In this document: positions 1-7,175 of the stretch, one piece after another | Position numbering within the stretch: the stretch's first letter is position 1 | Layout of the letters: every line of letters starts with the position of its first letter | NCBI GenBank assembly: GCA_016780695.1 | Contig: JADHLK010000004.1 | Location: 1-23,278 of the forward strand | Length of the DNA stretch: 23,278 nt | Direction: 5' to 3' | From: Alphaproteobacteria bacterium | GTDB taxonomy: Bacteria; Pseudomonadota; Alphaproteobacteria; Puniceispirillales; Puniceispirillaceae | The notes under the pieces: model-generated | What the model was told of the DNA's origin: nothing | Databases searched by the model: none | The model's input: the letters and a program-made list of their open reading frames with translations, nothing else | Program-made: the position numbers and the translations under genes

Positions 1-11
1 GGGGGGGGGGG
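1..11. repeat. Poly-G homopolymer at window edge
   Basis: The window opens with eleven consecutive G residues, six bases before the nadD stop codon. No other homopolymer of this length occurs in the window. It may be a genuine homopolymer or a sequencing/assembly artefact at a contig end, since two-colour chemistries produce terminal poly-G. The sequence alone does not decide between these. Confidence 0.6.
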
Positions 12-17
12 TCTGTT

Positions 18-719
18 CTACAGCCCTTTCCCGGCGGCGCGCAGCCCGGTCGCTGAGGACGGGTTGCGGCTGGCATGGATAAAGGCCCAGCGTCGCTGGC
101 GACCTGTCTGGCAGCCTGTCTGGCAGCTTGTCTGGCGGCCTGCTCGGCCACGGCCGCGACCCAGCAGGCCAGCTGGCACCCGCCGCCCCAGCAAGGCCCG
201 GCCCGGCCCGGTCAGCGCCGCCGCCGCAAAGCCTGGACGGTTCAACACCAATATATCAGCCAGCCGGGTAATCTGTTGCGGGCGATACCATAGATGAAAG
301 CTGGCCAGATTATCAGCTCCCATAATCCAGATAAGGCGGCTCCTCGGCTGCATCACCGCCAGCCGGTCCAGCAGCCGGACAGTCACCCAAGGCTTGCGCC
401 CACCTGTATGGGCGGCCAGACGGGTTTCAATATCCGGCACTTTCAACCAGCCAGTCGCCCCGGCCAGCCGCCGGGCCGCTGCCAGCCGGGCGGTAAAACC
501 GGCCATGCCAACAGTGGTTTTAAGCGGGTTTTGCGGGCTGACCAGCCACCAGATTTCATCCAGCCGACCTGCCCGGCGGGCCTGGCGGGCAATGTCCAGG
601 TGCCCTTCATGCGGCGGGTTGAAAGAGCCACCCATCAGGCCGATACGCCGCTGCCCGGCCGATCTGGCCCGGCCTGCTACCAGATGCCGGCGCATCCTGT
701 CAGGGGCGTGTCTGGCCAT
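18..719 (-). CDS. nadD: Nicotinate-nucleotide adenylyltransferase NadD
   Basis: NadD transfers the adenylyl group of ATP to nicotinate mononucleotide, giving deamido-NAD in cytosolic NAD synthesis. The nucleotidyltransferase signature GGSFNPPHEGH lies at about residues 30-40, and the C-terminal RNPSSATGLRA segment corresponds to the family's SSTxIR-type motif. Between them lies a cysteine-, glutamine- and arginine-rich linker (about residues 190-210) encoded by a 12-bp tandem repeat; I do not expect this in the family. The gene is last in the obgE-proB-proA-nadD series and overlaps the end of proA by 20 nt. I chose ATG 719 because a GCGGGG stretch precedes it. ATG 734 and ATG 695 (just past the proA stop) are possible, and the conserved domain begins only near residue 25 in any case. 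The identification is secure; the start is not. Confidence 0.9.
   Translation of the reverse strand: MARHAPDRMRRHLVAGRARSAGQRRIGLMGGSFNPPHEGHLDIARQARRAGRLDEIWWLVSPQNPLKTTVGMAGFTARLAAARRLAGATGWLKVPDIETRLAAHTGGRKPWVTVRLLDRLAVMQPRSRLIWIMGADNLASFHLWYRPQQITRLADILVLNRPGFAAAALTGPGRALLGRRVPAGLLGRGRGRAGRQTSCQTGCQTGRQRRWAFIHASRNPSSATGLRAAGKGL
104..139. repeat. 12-bp tandem repeat inside nadD, three units
   Basis: Unit ctgtctggcagc occurs at 104-115 and 116-127 exactly, and at 128-139 with two substitutions (ttgtctggcggc); a partial fourth copy follows. The unit length is a multiple of three, so it adds an in-frame low-complexity linker (repeating Cys-Gln-Thr-Gly) to NadD. It is probably a slippage-expanded minisatellite. 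Confidence 0.8.
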
Positions 720-1962
720 TGCCCCGCACAACATATTTGAAGCTGGTCAGCTGCTCAGCCCCGACCGGCCCCCTGGCGTGCAGGCGGCCTGTGGCAATCC
801 CGATTTCCGCGCCCATGCCGAATTCACCGCCATCGGCAAACTGGGTTGAGGCATTGGCCATCACAATGGCGCTGTCCACCTCCGACAGGAAGCGGGCGAT
901 AAGGGCGCTATCTCTGGTCAGAATGGATTCGGTATGGCCGGAGCCATAGCGGCGAATATGATCTATCGCCTGTTCTATGCCGGAGACCAGCCGCACGGAT
1001 AAAATCGGTGCCAGATATTCAGCTGACCAATCTTCCTCAACTGCTTCGCCCATCTGAGGGACCAGCTGGCAAGCCGCCGCATCTCCGCGCAGATCACAGC
1101 CAGCCGCCAACAGCTCGGCGGCAATGCCCGGCAGCATTTCTGCAGCGATGGATTGGTCAATCAGCAATGTTTCTGCTGCGCCGCAAATGCCGGTGCGCCG
1201 CATTTTGGCATTGACCGCTATCTTTGCCGCTTCTTGTTGATCGGCCCCGGCTGCTACATAGAGATGACAAATCCCCTCCAGATGGGCAAAGACCGGCACG
1301 CGCGCCTCTTCTTGAACGCGCCCGACCAGCGACTTGCCGCCGCGCGGGATAATCACATCAATCTGGCCCGCCGCCGCCAGCATCGCTCCGACCAGCGCCC
1401 GGTCAGGATTATCCACAATCTGCACCGAATCCGGGCTGAGACCGGCTGCTGCCAGCCCGTCTGCCATCAATCGGGCCAGCAGGCTGCTGGAATGGAAGGA
1501 ATCAGAGCCGCCCCGCAAAATCGCCGCATTACCGGATTTGATGCACAGCCCGGCCGCATCCACGGTCACATTGGGGCGCGATTCATAGATAATGCCGATC
1601 ACGCCGAGCGAAGTCGCCACACGGGCTATATCAAGGCCGGAAGGCACAGTCCATCTGGCCAGCTCACGGCCCAGCGGATCAGGCAGGCTGATAATATCCT
1701 CCAGCCCCTTTGCCATCGCCTCAATGCGGGCATCATCCAAGGCCAGCCGATCGATAAACGCATCGCTCAGCCCGGCCTTTTTACCAGCTTCCAGATCGCG
1801 GCTGTTCGCTTGCAGGATGGCGGCGCGTTGCTGGCGCAGCAAATCAGCTGCCGCGCTGAGCGCCTGATTGCGCTGGTCATGGCTTGCATTGGCCAGTTCG
1901 CTCTGGGCAGCGCGGGCCCGGCTGGTCATCGCCTGCATGGTCTGTGCTGCTGTCTTGCTCAT
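700..1962 (-). CDS. proA: Gamma-glutamyl phosphate reductase ProA
   Basis: ProA is the second proline-biosynthesis enzyme, reducing gamma-glutamyl phosphate with NADPH to glutamate-5-semialdehyde in the cytosol. The 420-residue product has the usual family length. The catalytic cysteine is C260 in RTGICGAAETLL, and conserved YESRPNVTVDAAGLC (about 126-140) and IPRGGKSL (about 205-212) segments are present. The start is ATG 1962, since position 1965 is TTG. A good ribosome binding site (GGAGAG) lies within the end of proB, and the proB stop TGA shares its final A with this ATG (TGATG), indicating translational coupling. Together with proB this gives the full route from glutamate to semialdehyde; proC is outside the window. 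Confidence 0.97.
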   Translation of the reverse strand: MSKTAAQTMQAMTSRARAAQSELANASHDQRNQALSAAADLLRQQRAAILQANSRDLEAGKKAGLSDAFIDRLALDDARIEAMAKGLEDIISLPDPLGRELARWTVPSGLDIARVATSLGVIGIIYESRPNVTVDAAGLCIKSGNAAILRGGSDSFHSSSLLARLMADGLAAAGLSPDSVQIVDNPDRALVGAMLAAAGQIDVIIPRGGKSLVGRVQEEARVPVFAHLEGICHLYVAAGADQQEAAKIAVNAKMRRTGICGAAETLLIDQSIAAEMLPGIAAELLAAGCDLRGDAAACQLVPQMGEAVEEDWSAEYLAPILSVRLVSGIEQAIDHIRRYGSGHTESILTRDSALIARFLSEVDSAIVMANASTQFADGGEFGMGAEIGIATGRLHARGPVGAEQLTSFKYVVRGNGQTRP

Positions 1963-3152
1963 CAAAGTCTCTCCTGTCCGGTGCCTTGGTTTTTGCGCCG
2001 TCCTGCCAGCAGCGCCAGATCATCGGCATGGATAAGCTCAGCGCGCCCTTCATAGCCAAGCAGGGCAGTGAATTCGCTGCTCTTATGGCCTTTCAGCAAT
2101 TCTGCCTCGGCTGAGGAATATCCGGCCAGCCCGCGGGCTATTTCCTGACCCGCGGCATCCAGCAGACGCACCGGATCGCCGCGCTCAAACGGGCCGGTGA
2201 CTGAGCTGACCCCCGCGGCCAGCAGCGATTTTCCAGCCAGCACCGCCTGGCTGGCCCCGGCATCCAGCTGCAAGCTGCCCTTCGGGGCCAGCATACCGGC
2301 TATCCAGTTCTTGCGGGCCGCCATCGGGGCCAGGGCTGCATGAAACAGGCTGGCCCGCCCGCCTTGTGCCAACTTGTTAATCGGACGGGCTGTCTGGCCA
2401 TTGCAGATAATCATATCCACCCCGGCTGCTGTGGCAATCTGGCCAGCTGCCAGCTTGGTGGCCATGCCGCCAGAGGCAAAATCGGCATTTGCCCCTTCAC
2501 CCATCAGCAAAATATCCTCGGTAATGGTTTCAATCTCGGCGATATGGCGGGCCGATTTGTCAGTGCTGGGATTAGCATCATAAAGCCCGTCCACATCCGA
2601 AAGCAAAATCAGCAAATCTGCCGACAGCATCGCAGCAACCCGCGCCGCCAGCCGATCATTGTCGCCAAAGCGAATCTCATAGGTGGTAATCGTGTCATTC
2701 TCATTCACCACCGGCACAACACCCATATCCAGAAGGCTGTGCATGGTGGCCCGCGCATTCAGATGCCGCCGCCGTGTCTCAGTATCTTCCGGGGCCAGCA
2801 AAATCTGTGCGGCCGCGATATTCTGTTTGGCCAGCGCTGCGGTCCAGGCTCCGGCCAGCTGAACCTGTCCGACAGCCGCAGCAGCCTGTTTTTCCTCCAG
2901 CTTGATTCGCCCGGCCGGCAGGGCCAATATCTGCCGCCCAATCGCGATAGAGCCAGAGGAAACCAGCACCACCCGCTTGCCCTGCGCAACCAGCTGGGCA
3001 ACATCCTCAGCCAGCGCCTCCATCCAGCGCCGGTCAGGCTGCCCGCCTGCCTGATCAAACAGCAGGGCTGAGCCGATTTTAATGACAATCAGCCCGGCAT
3101 CCCGCAGCTTGTCAGCAGCGGCGTTCAGGCTGGTTTTTTCTGTTTTGCCCAT
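1962..3152 (-). CDS. proB: Glutamate 5-kinase ProB with PUA domain
   Basis: ProB phosphorylates glutamate at the gamma carboxylate, the committed and usually proline-inhibited step of proline synthesis. The amino-acid kinase domain occupies roughly residues 1-265, with VIKIGSALL, VSSGSIAIG, NENDTITTYEIRFGDND and LLSDVDGLYD. A PUA domain follows (about 285-375, with the DPVRLLDAAGQEIARGLAGYSS-type core), so this is the long two-domain form. The gene starts 18 nt after the obgE stop and is coupled to proA by the TGATG junction. An AAGAGG stretch lies 11 nt before ATG 3152, a rather long spacing. Confidence 0.97.
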   Translation of the reverse strand: MGKTEKTSLNAAADKLRDAGLIVIKIGSALLFDQAGGQPDRRWMEALAEDVAQLVAQGKRVVLVSSGSIAIGRQILALPAGRIKLEEKQAAAAVGQVQLAGAWTAALAKQNIAAAQILLAPEDTETRRRHLNARATMHSLLDMGVVPVVNENDTITTYEIRFGDNDRLAARVAAMLSADLLILLSDVDGLYDANPSTDKSARHIAEIETITEDILLMGEGANADFASGGMATKLAAGQIATAAGVDMIICNGQTARPINKLAQGGRASLFHAALAPMAARKNWIAGMLAPKGSLQLDAGASQAVLAGKSLLAAGVSSVTGPFERGDPVRLLDAAGQEIARGLAGYSSAEAELLKGHKSSEFTALLGYEGRAELIHADDLALLAGRRKNQGTGQERL

Positions 3153-3170
3153 CTGTTCACAAGCCTCTTG

Positions 3171-4286
3171 TCAGGCATCTGCCGGATGCCAGCTGGCGGT
3201 CTCGCCCTCAGCCCCGTCCGGCCCCCGGTCATTCTCTTTTCTGGCTTCTTTTTTGGCTTCTTCTTGTCGGCCTGATTCTATCATTTGCATCAGCTGGCGC
3301 AACAGCGCGTTCATCCCCTTGCCAGCCACCGCCGAGACAATATGAATAGCAGCCGTTTCACCGCGTTCTGAGCGCATGGTGTCGCGCAGCGCCTTTACCA
3401 GCTCCTCAGCATAGTCATCCGGCATTGCATCTGCCTTGGTCAGTGCCAGAATTTCAGGCTTGGCAGAAAGGCCAACCTGATACTCGGCATCATATTTTTC
3501 CAGCTCGGATCGGATGGTCCGCCAGGCGGCAAGCGGATCAGGCTGGGTGCCGTCAATCAGATGCAGCAGCACCCGGCAGCGTTCGACATGGCCCAGAAAG
3601 CGATGGCCAATCCCGGCCCCTTCATGCGCGCCCTCAATCAGCCCCGGAATATCGGCCATGACAAATTCCCGCCCGTCAATTCCCACAACCCCCAGATTCG
3701 GATGCAGGGTGGTAAAGGGATAATCCGCGATTTTCGGCTTTGCTGCTGATACCGTGCTGAGCAGAGTGGATTTGCCGGCATTGGGCAAACCGACCAGCCC
3801 AGCATCCGCGATCAGCTTCAGCCGCAACCAGACCCACATTTCGGTACCCGGCAAGCCTGGCTGGGCCTTGCGCGGGGCCCGGTTGGTGGAAGATTTGAAA
3901 AACGCATTGCCCTTGCCGCCGCTGCCGCCACTGGCCAGCACAATCTCCTGACCGACGCGGGTCAAGTCTGCCAGAACTGTGCTTTGATCATCGGCTAGAA
4001 TCTGGGTGCCGACAGGCAGGTTAAGAAATACCGGCTGCCCAGCAGGCCCAGATCGATCGCGCCCGGCCCCGGGCGTGCCGGCGGCGGCCTTGAAATGCTG
4101 CTGGTAGCGATAGTCAATCAGCGTATTCAGCCCGTCAACACAGCGCGCAATCACATCGCCGCCGCGCCCGCCATCGCCGCCATCCGGCCCGCCAAAAGGC
4201 ACATTTGCCTCGCGCCGGAAGCTGACCGCCCCGGGCCCGCCATGACCTGAACGGACAAAGATTTTTGCCTGATCCAGAAATTTCAT
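3171..4286 (-). CDS. obgE: Ribosome-associated GTPase ObgE/CgtA
   Basis: Obg is an essential GTPase of 50S ribosome assembly and stress control. The N-terminal Obg fold (1-158) carries the glycine-rich GGPDGGDGGRGGD run near residues 32-44. The G domain follows, with P-loop GLPNAGKS at 166-173, DIPGLIEGA at 212-220 and the guanine-specificity motif TKAD at 283-286. The C-terminal tail is short and charged and lacks the long extension of some relatives. It lies 153 nt downstream of rpmA, with an intrinsic terminator between, so obgE probably relies on read-through or its own promoter. rplU-rpmA-obgE is a widely conserved order. Confidence 0.97.
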   Translation of the reverse strand: MKFLDQAKIFVRSGHGGPGAVSFRREANVPFGGPDGGDGGRGGDVIARCVDGLNTLIDYRYQQHFKAAAGTPGAGRDRSGPAGQPVFLNLPVGTQILADDQSTVLADLTRVGQEIVLASGGSGGKGNAFFKSSTNRAPRKAQPGLPGTEMWVWLRLKLIADAGLVGLPNAGKSTLLSTVSAAKPKIADYPFTTLHPNLGVVGIDGREFVMADIPGLIEGAHEGAGIGHRFLGHVERCRVLLHLIDGTQPDPLAAWRTIRSELEKYDAEYQVGLSAKPEILALTKADAMPDDYAEELVKALRDTMRSERGETAAIHIVSAVAGKGMNALLRQLMQMIESGRQEEAKKEARKENDRGPDGAEGETASWHPADA

Positions 4287-4365
4287 CTGCCTGCCTGTTT
4301 TCCAGAGTCTCGCCAGACCAGCCTATCAGCCTGTCGGCCCGCCGTCATGCTTTCAGCTGGCGGGG

Positions 4366-4400
4366 ATAAAAAAAGAGGAACAGCCTTGCCAGCTGCTCCC
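4366..4400 (-). terminator. Intrinsic terminator after rplU-rpmA
   Basis: Read on the minus strand, GGAGCAGC and GCTGTTCC form an 8-bp stem (one G-U pair) around a 7-nt loop (4377-4384 with 4392-4399). The stem is followed almost directly by a T-rich tract with seven consecutive T (plus-strand A at 4368-4374). This is a textbook rho-independent terminator, about 40 nt past the rpmA stop. It likely reduces transcription entering obgE. Confidence 0.75.
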
Positions 4401-4439
4401 CCCTCATATCTCTATTTTCACCAAAAGGGTTAGGCTGGG

Positions 4440-4709
4440 CTATTCTGCTGCCTCAGCCGGGCTGTTCACGGAAACAAACATCCGCCCGCCAGACTTGCGG
4501 CGAAAAGATACCTGCCCCTCAGTCAGCGCGAAAATTGTATGGTCCCGCCCGATGCCGACATTCTCGCCCGGATGATATTTGGTGCCGCGCTGGCGAATGA
4601 TAATATTGCCGGGGATCACGGCCTCGCCGCCGAATTTCTTGACGCCCAGACGGCGTCCGGCAGAGTCACGACCGTTGCGGGAGCTACCGCCTGCTTTTTT
4701 ATGTGCCAT
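4440..4709 (-). CDS. rpmA: 50S ribosomal protein bL27
   Basis: bL27 is a component of the large ribosomal subunit near the peptidyl-transferase centre. The 89-residue product begins MAHKKAGGSSRNGRDS, the typical N-terminus without a cleavable extension, and contains the conserved GVKKFGGE and IIRQRGTKYHPG segments. A strong AAGGAG site lies 8 nt before ATG 4709. It sits 25 nt downstream of rplU in the same transcript and is followed by the terminator at 4366-4400. Confidence 0.98.
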   Translation of the reverse strand: MAHKKAGGSSRNGRDSAGRRLGVKKFGGEAVIPGNIIIRQRGTKYHPGENVGIGRDHTIFALTEGQVSFRRKSGGRMFVSVNSPAEAAE

Positions 4710-4734
4710 GGTCTGATCTCCTTAAAATCTCGTC

Positions 4735-5241
4735 TTACTTCTTTGCGGCTGCTTTTTTAGGCGCTTTTTTTGCTGCCTTTTTAGCGGTCGCTGCCTTTTC
4801 AGCAGCTTTCGGCGCTGATTTCTTTGTGGCTGCGGCTTTGGCAGCTGCTTTTTTCGGTGCAGCCTCCACCGCACCCGCAGCCGGGTCGGCTGCCTTAACG
4901 GCTTTTTTAGCGGCCTGCTTGGGTGCGCCATCCGGATGGATACCGCTGATTTTCAGCAGCGTCAGATCTTGGCGATGCCCCTGCGTGCGCCGATGGTTTT
5001 TGCGCCGCTTGCGCCGGAAGATAATAATCTTCGGCCCGCGCGTTTGCCTGACCACTTCAGCAGACACAGCCGCGCCTGCGACCTGCGGCGTGCCGATGGT
5101 CATTTTCTCGCCATCTGCGATCATCAGCACATTATCCAGAGAGATCATCTCTCCAGCTTCTGCCTTGATCTGTTCAACCAGAATCACATCATCTTTTGCG
5201 ACGCGATATTGTTTGCCACCAGTTTTGACCACCGCATACAT
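4735..5241 (-). CDS. rplU: 50S ribosomal protein bL21 with Ala/Lys-rich tail
   Basis: bL21 binds 23S rRNA in the large subunit. Residues 1 to about 103 form the normal bL21 core (MYAVVKTGGKQYRV; GPKIIIFRRKRRKNHRRTQGHRQ). The remaining 60 or so residues are a low-complexity Ala/Lys/Pro tail ending AAKKAPKKAAAKK, resembling the C-terminus of H1-like histones; standard bL21 ends near residue 103. Alphaproteobacterial bL21 proteins sometimes carry such tails, so I read it as a lineage-specific extension, not a fusion error. A GGGG stretch precedes ATG 5241. Transcription is from the promoter at 5314-5341. Confidence 0.96.
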   Translation of the reverse strand: MYAVVKTGGKQYRVAKDDVILVEQIKAEAGEMISLDNVLMIADGEKMTIGTPQVAGAAVSAEVVRQTRGPKIIIFRRKRRKNHRRTQGHRQDLTLLKISGIHPDGAPKQAAKKAVKAADPAAGAVEAAPKKAAAKAAATKKSAPKAAEKAATAKKAAKKAPKKAAAKK

Positions 5242-5271
5242 GGCGATACCCCAAAAATCATTGAATTACAG

Positions 5272-5306
5272 CCTGTAGCTTGCCAACACGGCACCATGAC
5301 CACAGG
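5272..5306 (-). promoter_or_regulatory. Hairpin at the 5' end of the rplU leader
   Basis: The leader RNA can form an outer 7-bp stem (5300-5306 with 5272-5278; CCTGTGG/CTACAGG, one G-U) enclosing an inner TGCC/GGCA stem (5290-5293 with 5281-5284) with a 5-nt loop. The predicted transcription start near 5307 puts this structure at the extreme 5' end, about 30 nt before the start codon. It could stabilise the mRNA or serve in ribosomal-protein autoregulation; neither role is shown. Confidence 0.5.
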
Positions 5307-5313
5307 TGGGCGG

Positions 5314-5341
5314 ACTATACAGCCAGACACCGACCTGTCAA
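5314..5341 (-). promoter_or_regulatory. Sigma-70-type promoter of rplU-rpmA
   Basis: On the minus strand a perfect -35 TTGACA (5336-5341) is separated by 16 nt from a -10 TATAGT (5314-5319). The predicted start is near 5307, giving a leader of about 65 nt. Strength and location fit a highly expressed ribosomal-protein operon. Confidence 0.85.
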
Positions 5342-5370
5342 GTGCTGAGCAAGGTTTTGACACTGTTTTG

Positions 5371-5437
5371 CGGCAAAAAACAGGCAATTTTCCGCATCCG
5401 CCCGCAAATAGCCGGCAAAAAACCGTTACCCGGCAAA
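5371..5437. repeat. CGGCAAA direct repeats in the rplU / DM13-gene divergent region
   Basis: CGGCAAAAAAC occurs exactly at 5371-5381 and 5413-5423, 42 bp apart (about four helical turns), with a shorter CGGCAAA at 5431-5437. The first copy is also one arm of an imperfect inverted repeat (GTTTTG-cgg-CAAAAAAC). The array lies just upstream of the DM13 gene and could be a regulator site, but could also be chance in an A/T-rich patch. Confidence 0.45.
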
Positions 5438-5480
5438 GATGAACAGCCTTATAAGTGACCTGACAAGCAAGGGAAAAGCC

Positions 5481-5993
5481 ATGCTGATACGCCTTTACAG
5501 ATACGGGCTGGCATTTGCCAGAGCCCATATCCTGCTGTTCGGGGCGGTAAAATTCCTGTCCGGGCTGGTGATAGGCATTGGTCTGGGGATTTATATCCTG
5601 CCGATTTTGACAGCTGAGACCGGGCTGGAGCAGGCCGAGCTGACCCAAATCCGTGATTCAGCCATGGTGAGCGGGGATTTCCGGCGCGATTTGCCGGGGT
5701 CAGATTTTCTGCATTGGGGAGAAGGGCGCATTTTCGTGCGGGCGAATCAGATTTGGCTGGAAGGCAGGCTGGCCCCGGGCCCTGATTACCGGCTCTATCT
5801 GACCCCCTCTTTTGTCGATAGCAAAGCCGGTTTTCAGGCGATCAAGCAGGACTCAGTGCAGGTTGGCCCGATTCGGGCGTTTGAGAATTTTTCCCTGCCA
5901 GTGCCAGCCGGGATAGATGCTCCCTCCTGGCCAGCCCTGGTCATTTGGTGTGAGCGGTTTTCCATGTTTATCACTGCTGCCCGGCTGGATTAG
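5481..5993 (+). CDS. Membrane-anchored DM13-domain protein
   Basis: The protein has a hydrophobic N-terminal segment (about residues 17-42) that should anchor or export it. A DM13 domain fills the rest, recognisable from SGDFRRDLPGSDFLHWGEG, LAPGPDYRLYLTP and the C-terminal VIWCERFSMFITAARL. DM13 is proposed to be a redox/electron-transfer domain using a nearly invariant cysteine, here C157; the function is unproven. I chose ATG 5481 because AAGGGA lies 6 nt upstream. An in-frame ATG at 5439 would add 14 residues but has no clear binding site. The stop overlaps that of the opposite FAD oxidoreductase by 4 nt. Confidence 0.85.
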   Translation: MLIRLYRYGLAFARAHILLFGAVKFLSGLVIGIGLGIYILPILTAETGLEQAELTQIRDSAMVSGDFRRDLPGSDFLHWGEGRIFVRANQIWLEGRLAPGPDYRLYLTPSFVDSKAGFQAIKQDSVQVGPIRAFENFSLPVPAGIDAPSWPALVIWCERFSMFITAARLD

Positions 5994-6955
5994 CCGGCCA
6001 GCAGGGCGGTTGCTGCTTGTCGGCCGCTTTGCCAGGCCGCTTCCACGCGCGGACCGGCCAGCCAATCCCCTGCCAGACAGAGGCTTTTATCCGCGGACAG
6101 TCTGGGGGCCTCCTCAGGCACGGCCCGTGCCAGCCTTGCATAAAGCCAGCGATGCGCGGCGGCATAGGCCGGCGATGCATTCAGCCAGCCAGAGGGTGCG
6201 GCCGCTTTTTCCTGAACAGCCCGGCCCCGAAAAGCCTGCCAGATCGTGTCGGTGACCTGCTCGGCCGGGGCTTCCAGCCACTGTCGGCTCCAATCTGGCC
6301 CGGCCTGCAAGACCAGGCTGCACCGCCCGTCCCGGCTTTGCCAGCGCGCCCAGCTGACCGGCCCGTCCGCATCCTCTGCTGCCCCATCAGGCGGGAAGGC
6401 TGGCTGCACAAAACCCAGCAACACAGTCCAGCAGGGATCATAGCGGGCAAGACGCGCACTGGCGGCCAGCCGGTCAGACAGCCCGTCCAGCAAACCGGCA
6501 GTTTGCGGTGCCGGCGCGCTGAGCACCAGCTTTTCAGCGCGGGCAACCAGCTGCTGGCCAGCGAATAGGTGATAACGGCCAGCCTCGCGGTGGATGCGGG
6601 TTATTTCAACCTCTTGCCGGATGGTCAGCCCCTGGCCCAGAAAGCCGGGCAGATCGCGCATAGCCTGACGGCCAGACAGGACATTCTTGCCTGCCGGGCT
6701 GACCCATTCAGCCAGCAGCCCGGCCTGTCTTGCAGCTTCACACAGGCTGGCAAAATCTGGCCCGCGTGCTGTGACATATTGCGCGCCATGGTCAAAGCTG
6801 AATCCGGCGATGCGGCGGGTGGCACAACGCCCGCCAATCCGCCGCCCCTTATCCAGAACCAGCACCTCCCGCCCGGCCTCTTGCAAACAGCGTGCGGCGG
6901 CCAGCCCGGCCATGCCCGCCCCCAGCACCAAAAATTCGCTTTCCTCTGGCTGCAT
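5990..6955 (-). CDS. Renalase-like FAD-dependent amine oxidoreductase
   Basis: This is a predicted cytosolic flavoprotein of the NAD(P)/FAD-dependent oxidoreductase group that includes bacterial renalase-like proteins. The dinucleotide-binding GAGMAG is at 12-17, followed by VLDKGRRIGGRCATRR (33-48) and FDHGAQYV (54-61). The second FAD-contact motif LCLAGDWLAGPRVEAAWQSG is near the C-terminus. Length (321 residues) suits the family. The physiological substrate cannot be read from sequence. AAAGGGG lies upstream of ATG 6955 at a long spacing of about 11 nt. It is convergent with the DM13 gene, the stops overlapping as TTAG. Confidence 0.85.
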   Translation of the reverse strand: MQPEESEFLVLGAGMAGLAAARCLQEAGREVLVLDKGRRIGGRCATRRIAGFSFDHGAQYVTARGPDFASLCEAARQAGLLAEWVSPAGKNVLSGRQAMRDLPGFLGQGLTIRQEVEITRIHREAGRYHLFAGQQLVARAEKLVLSAPAPQTAGLLDGLSDRLAASARLARYDPCWTVLLGFVQPAFPPDGAAEDADGPVSWARWQSRDGRCSLVLQAGPDWSRQWLEAPAEQVTDTIWQAFRGRAVQEKAAAPSGWLNASPAYAAAHRWLYARLARAVPEEAPRLSADKSLCLAGDWLAGPRVEAAWQSGRQAATALLAG

Positions 6956-6996
6956 CTGTTTTGTTGCCCCTTTTTTTGCGGTCTCTGCTATGATTG

Positions 6997-7037
6997 GGCC
7001 AGCTGAAATGGCCAGCTGAAAACGGCCAGCTGAAATA
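6997..7037. repeat. 13-14-bp tandem repeat, three units, upstream of HAD gene
   Basis: Core GGCCAGCTGAAA occurs three times: 6997-7009, 7010-7023 and 7024-7037, with 1-2 nt spacers. It lies in the 220-nt gap between two divergent genes (6956-7175), just after a possible -10 hexamer TATGAT (6989-6994). Each unit contains the palindrome CAGCTG. The remaining gap (7038-7175) shows nothing else recognisable. Confidence 0.8.
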
Positions 7038-7175
7038 GGATGCGCCGGACTTGCATCAACCGGCTCGCTGGCCTGCGCGCTTATGGTCGCTGTCTAAAGA
7101 TGGGTCCGCTGCTTGCTGAGGCAAGGGGGATCAGGCGCGCGGTCGATGAGAAGAGAGGATAAAAGGCAAAAAACC

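Noticed and set aside
75..293. Plus-strand reading frame that looks like a lipoprotein signal with repeated LAAC lipobox-like blocks
   Set aside because: It is the exact antisense of the 12-bp repeat in nadD; NadD motifs on the minus strand are clear, and the frame has no ribosome binding site.
1153..2055. 300-codon open frame on the plus strand
   Set aside because: It is antisense to proA, has no recognisable domain, and results from GC-rich codon bias.
2340..3071. 243-codon open frame on the plus strand
   Set aside because: It is antisense to proB, with a histidine/glutamine-rich composition typical of shadow frames.
6997..7037. CRISPR-like array
   Set aside because: The units are 12-14 bp with 1-2 nt spacers, and there are no cas genes; it is a simple tandem repeat.
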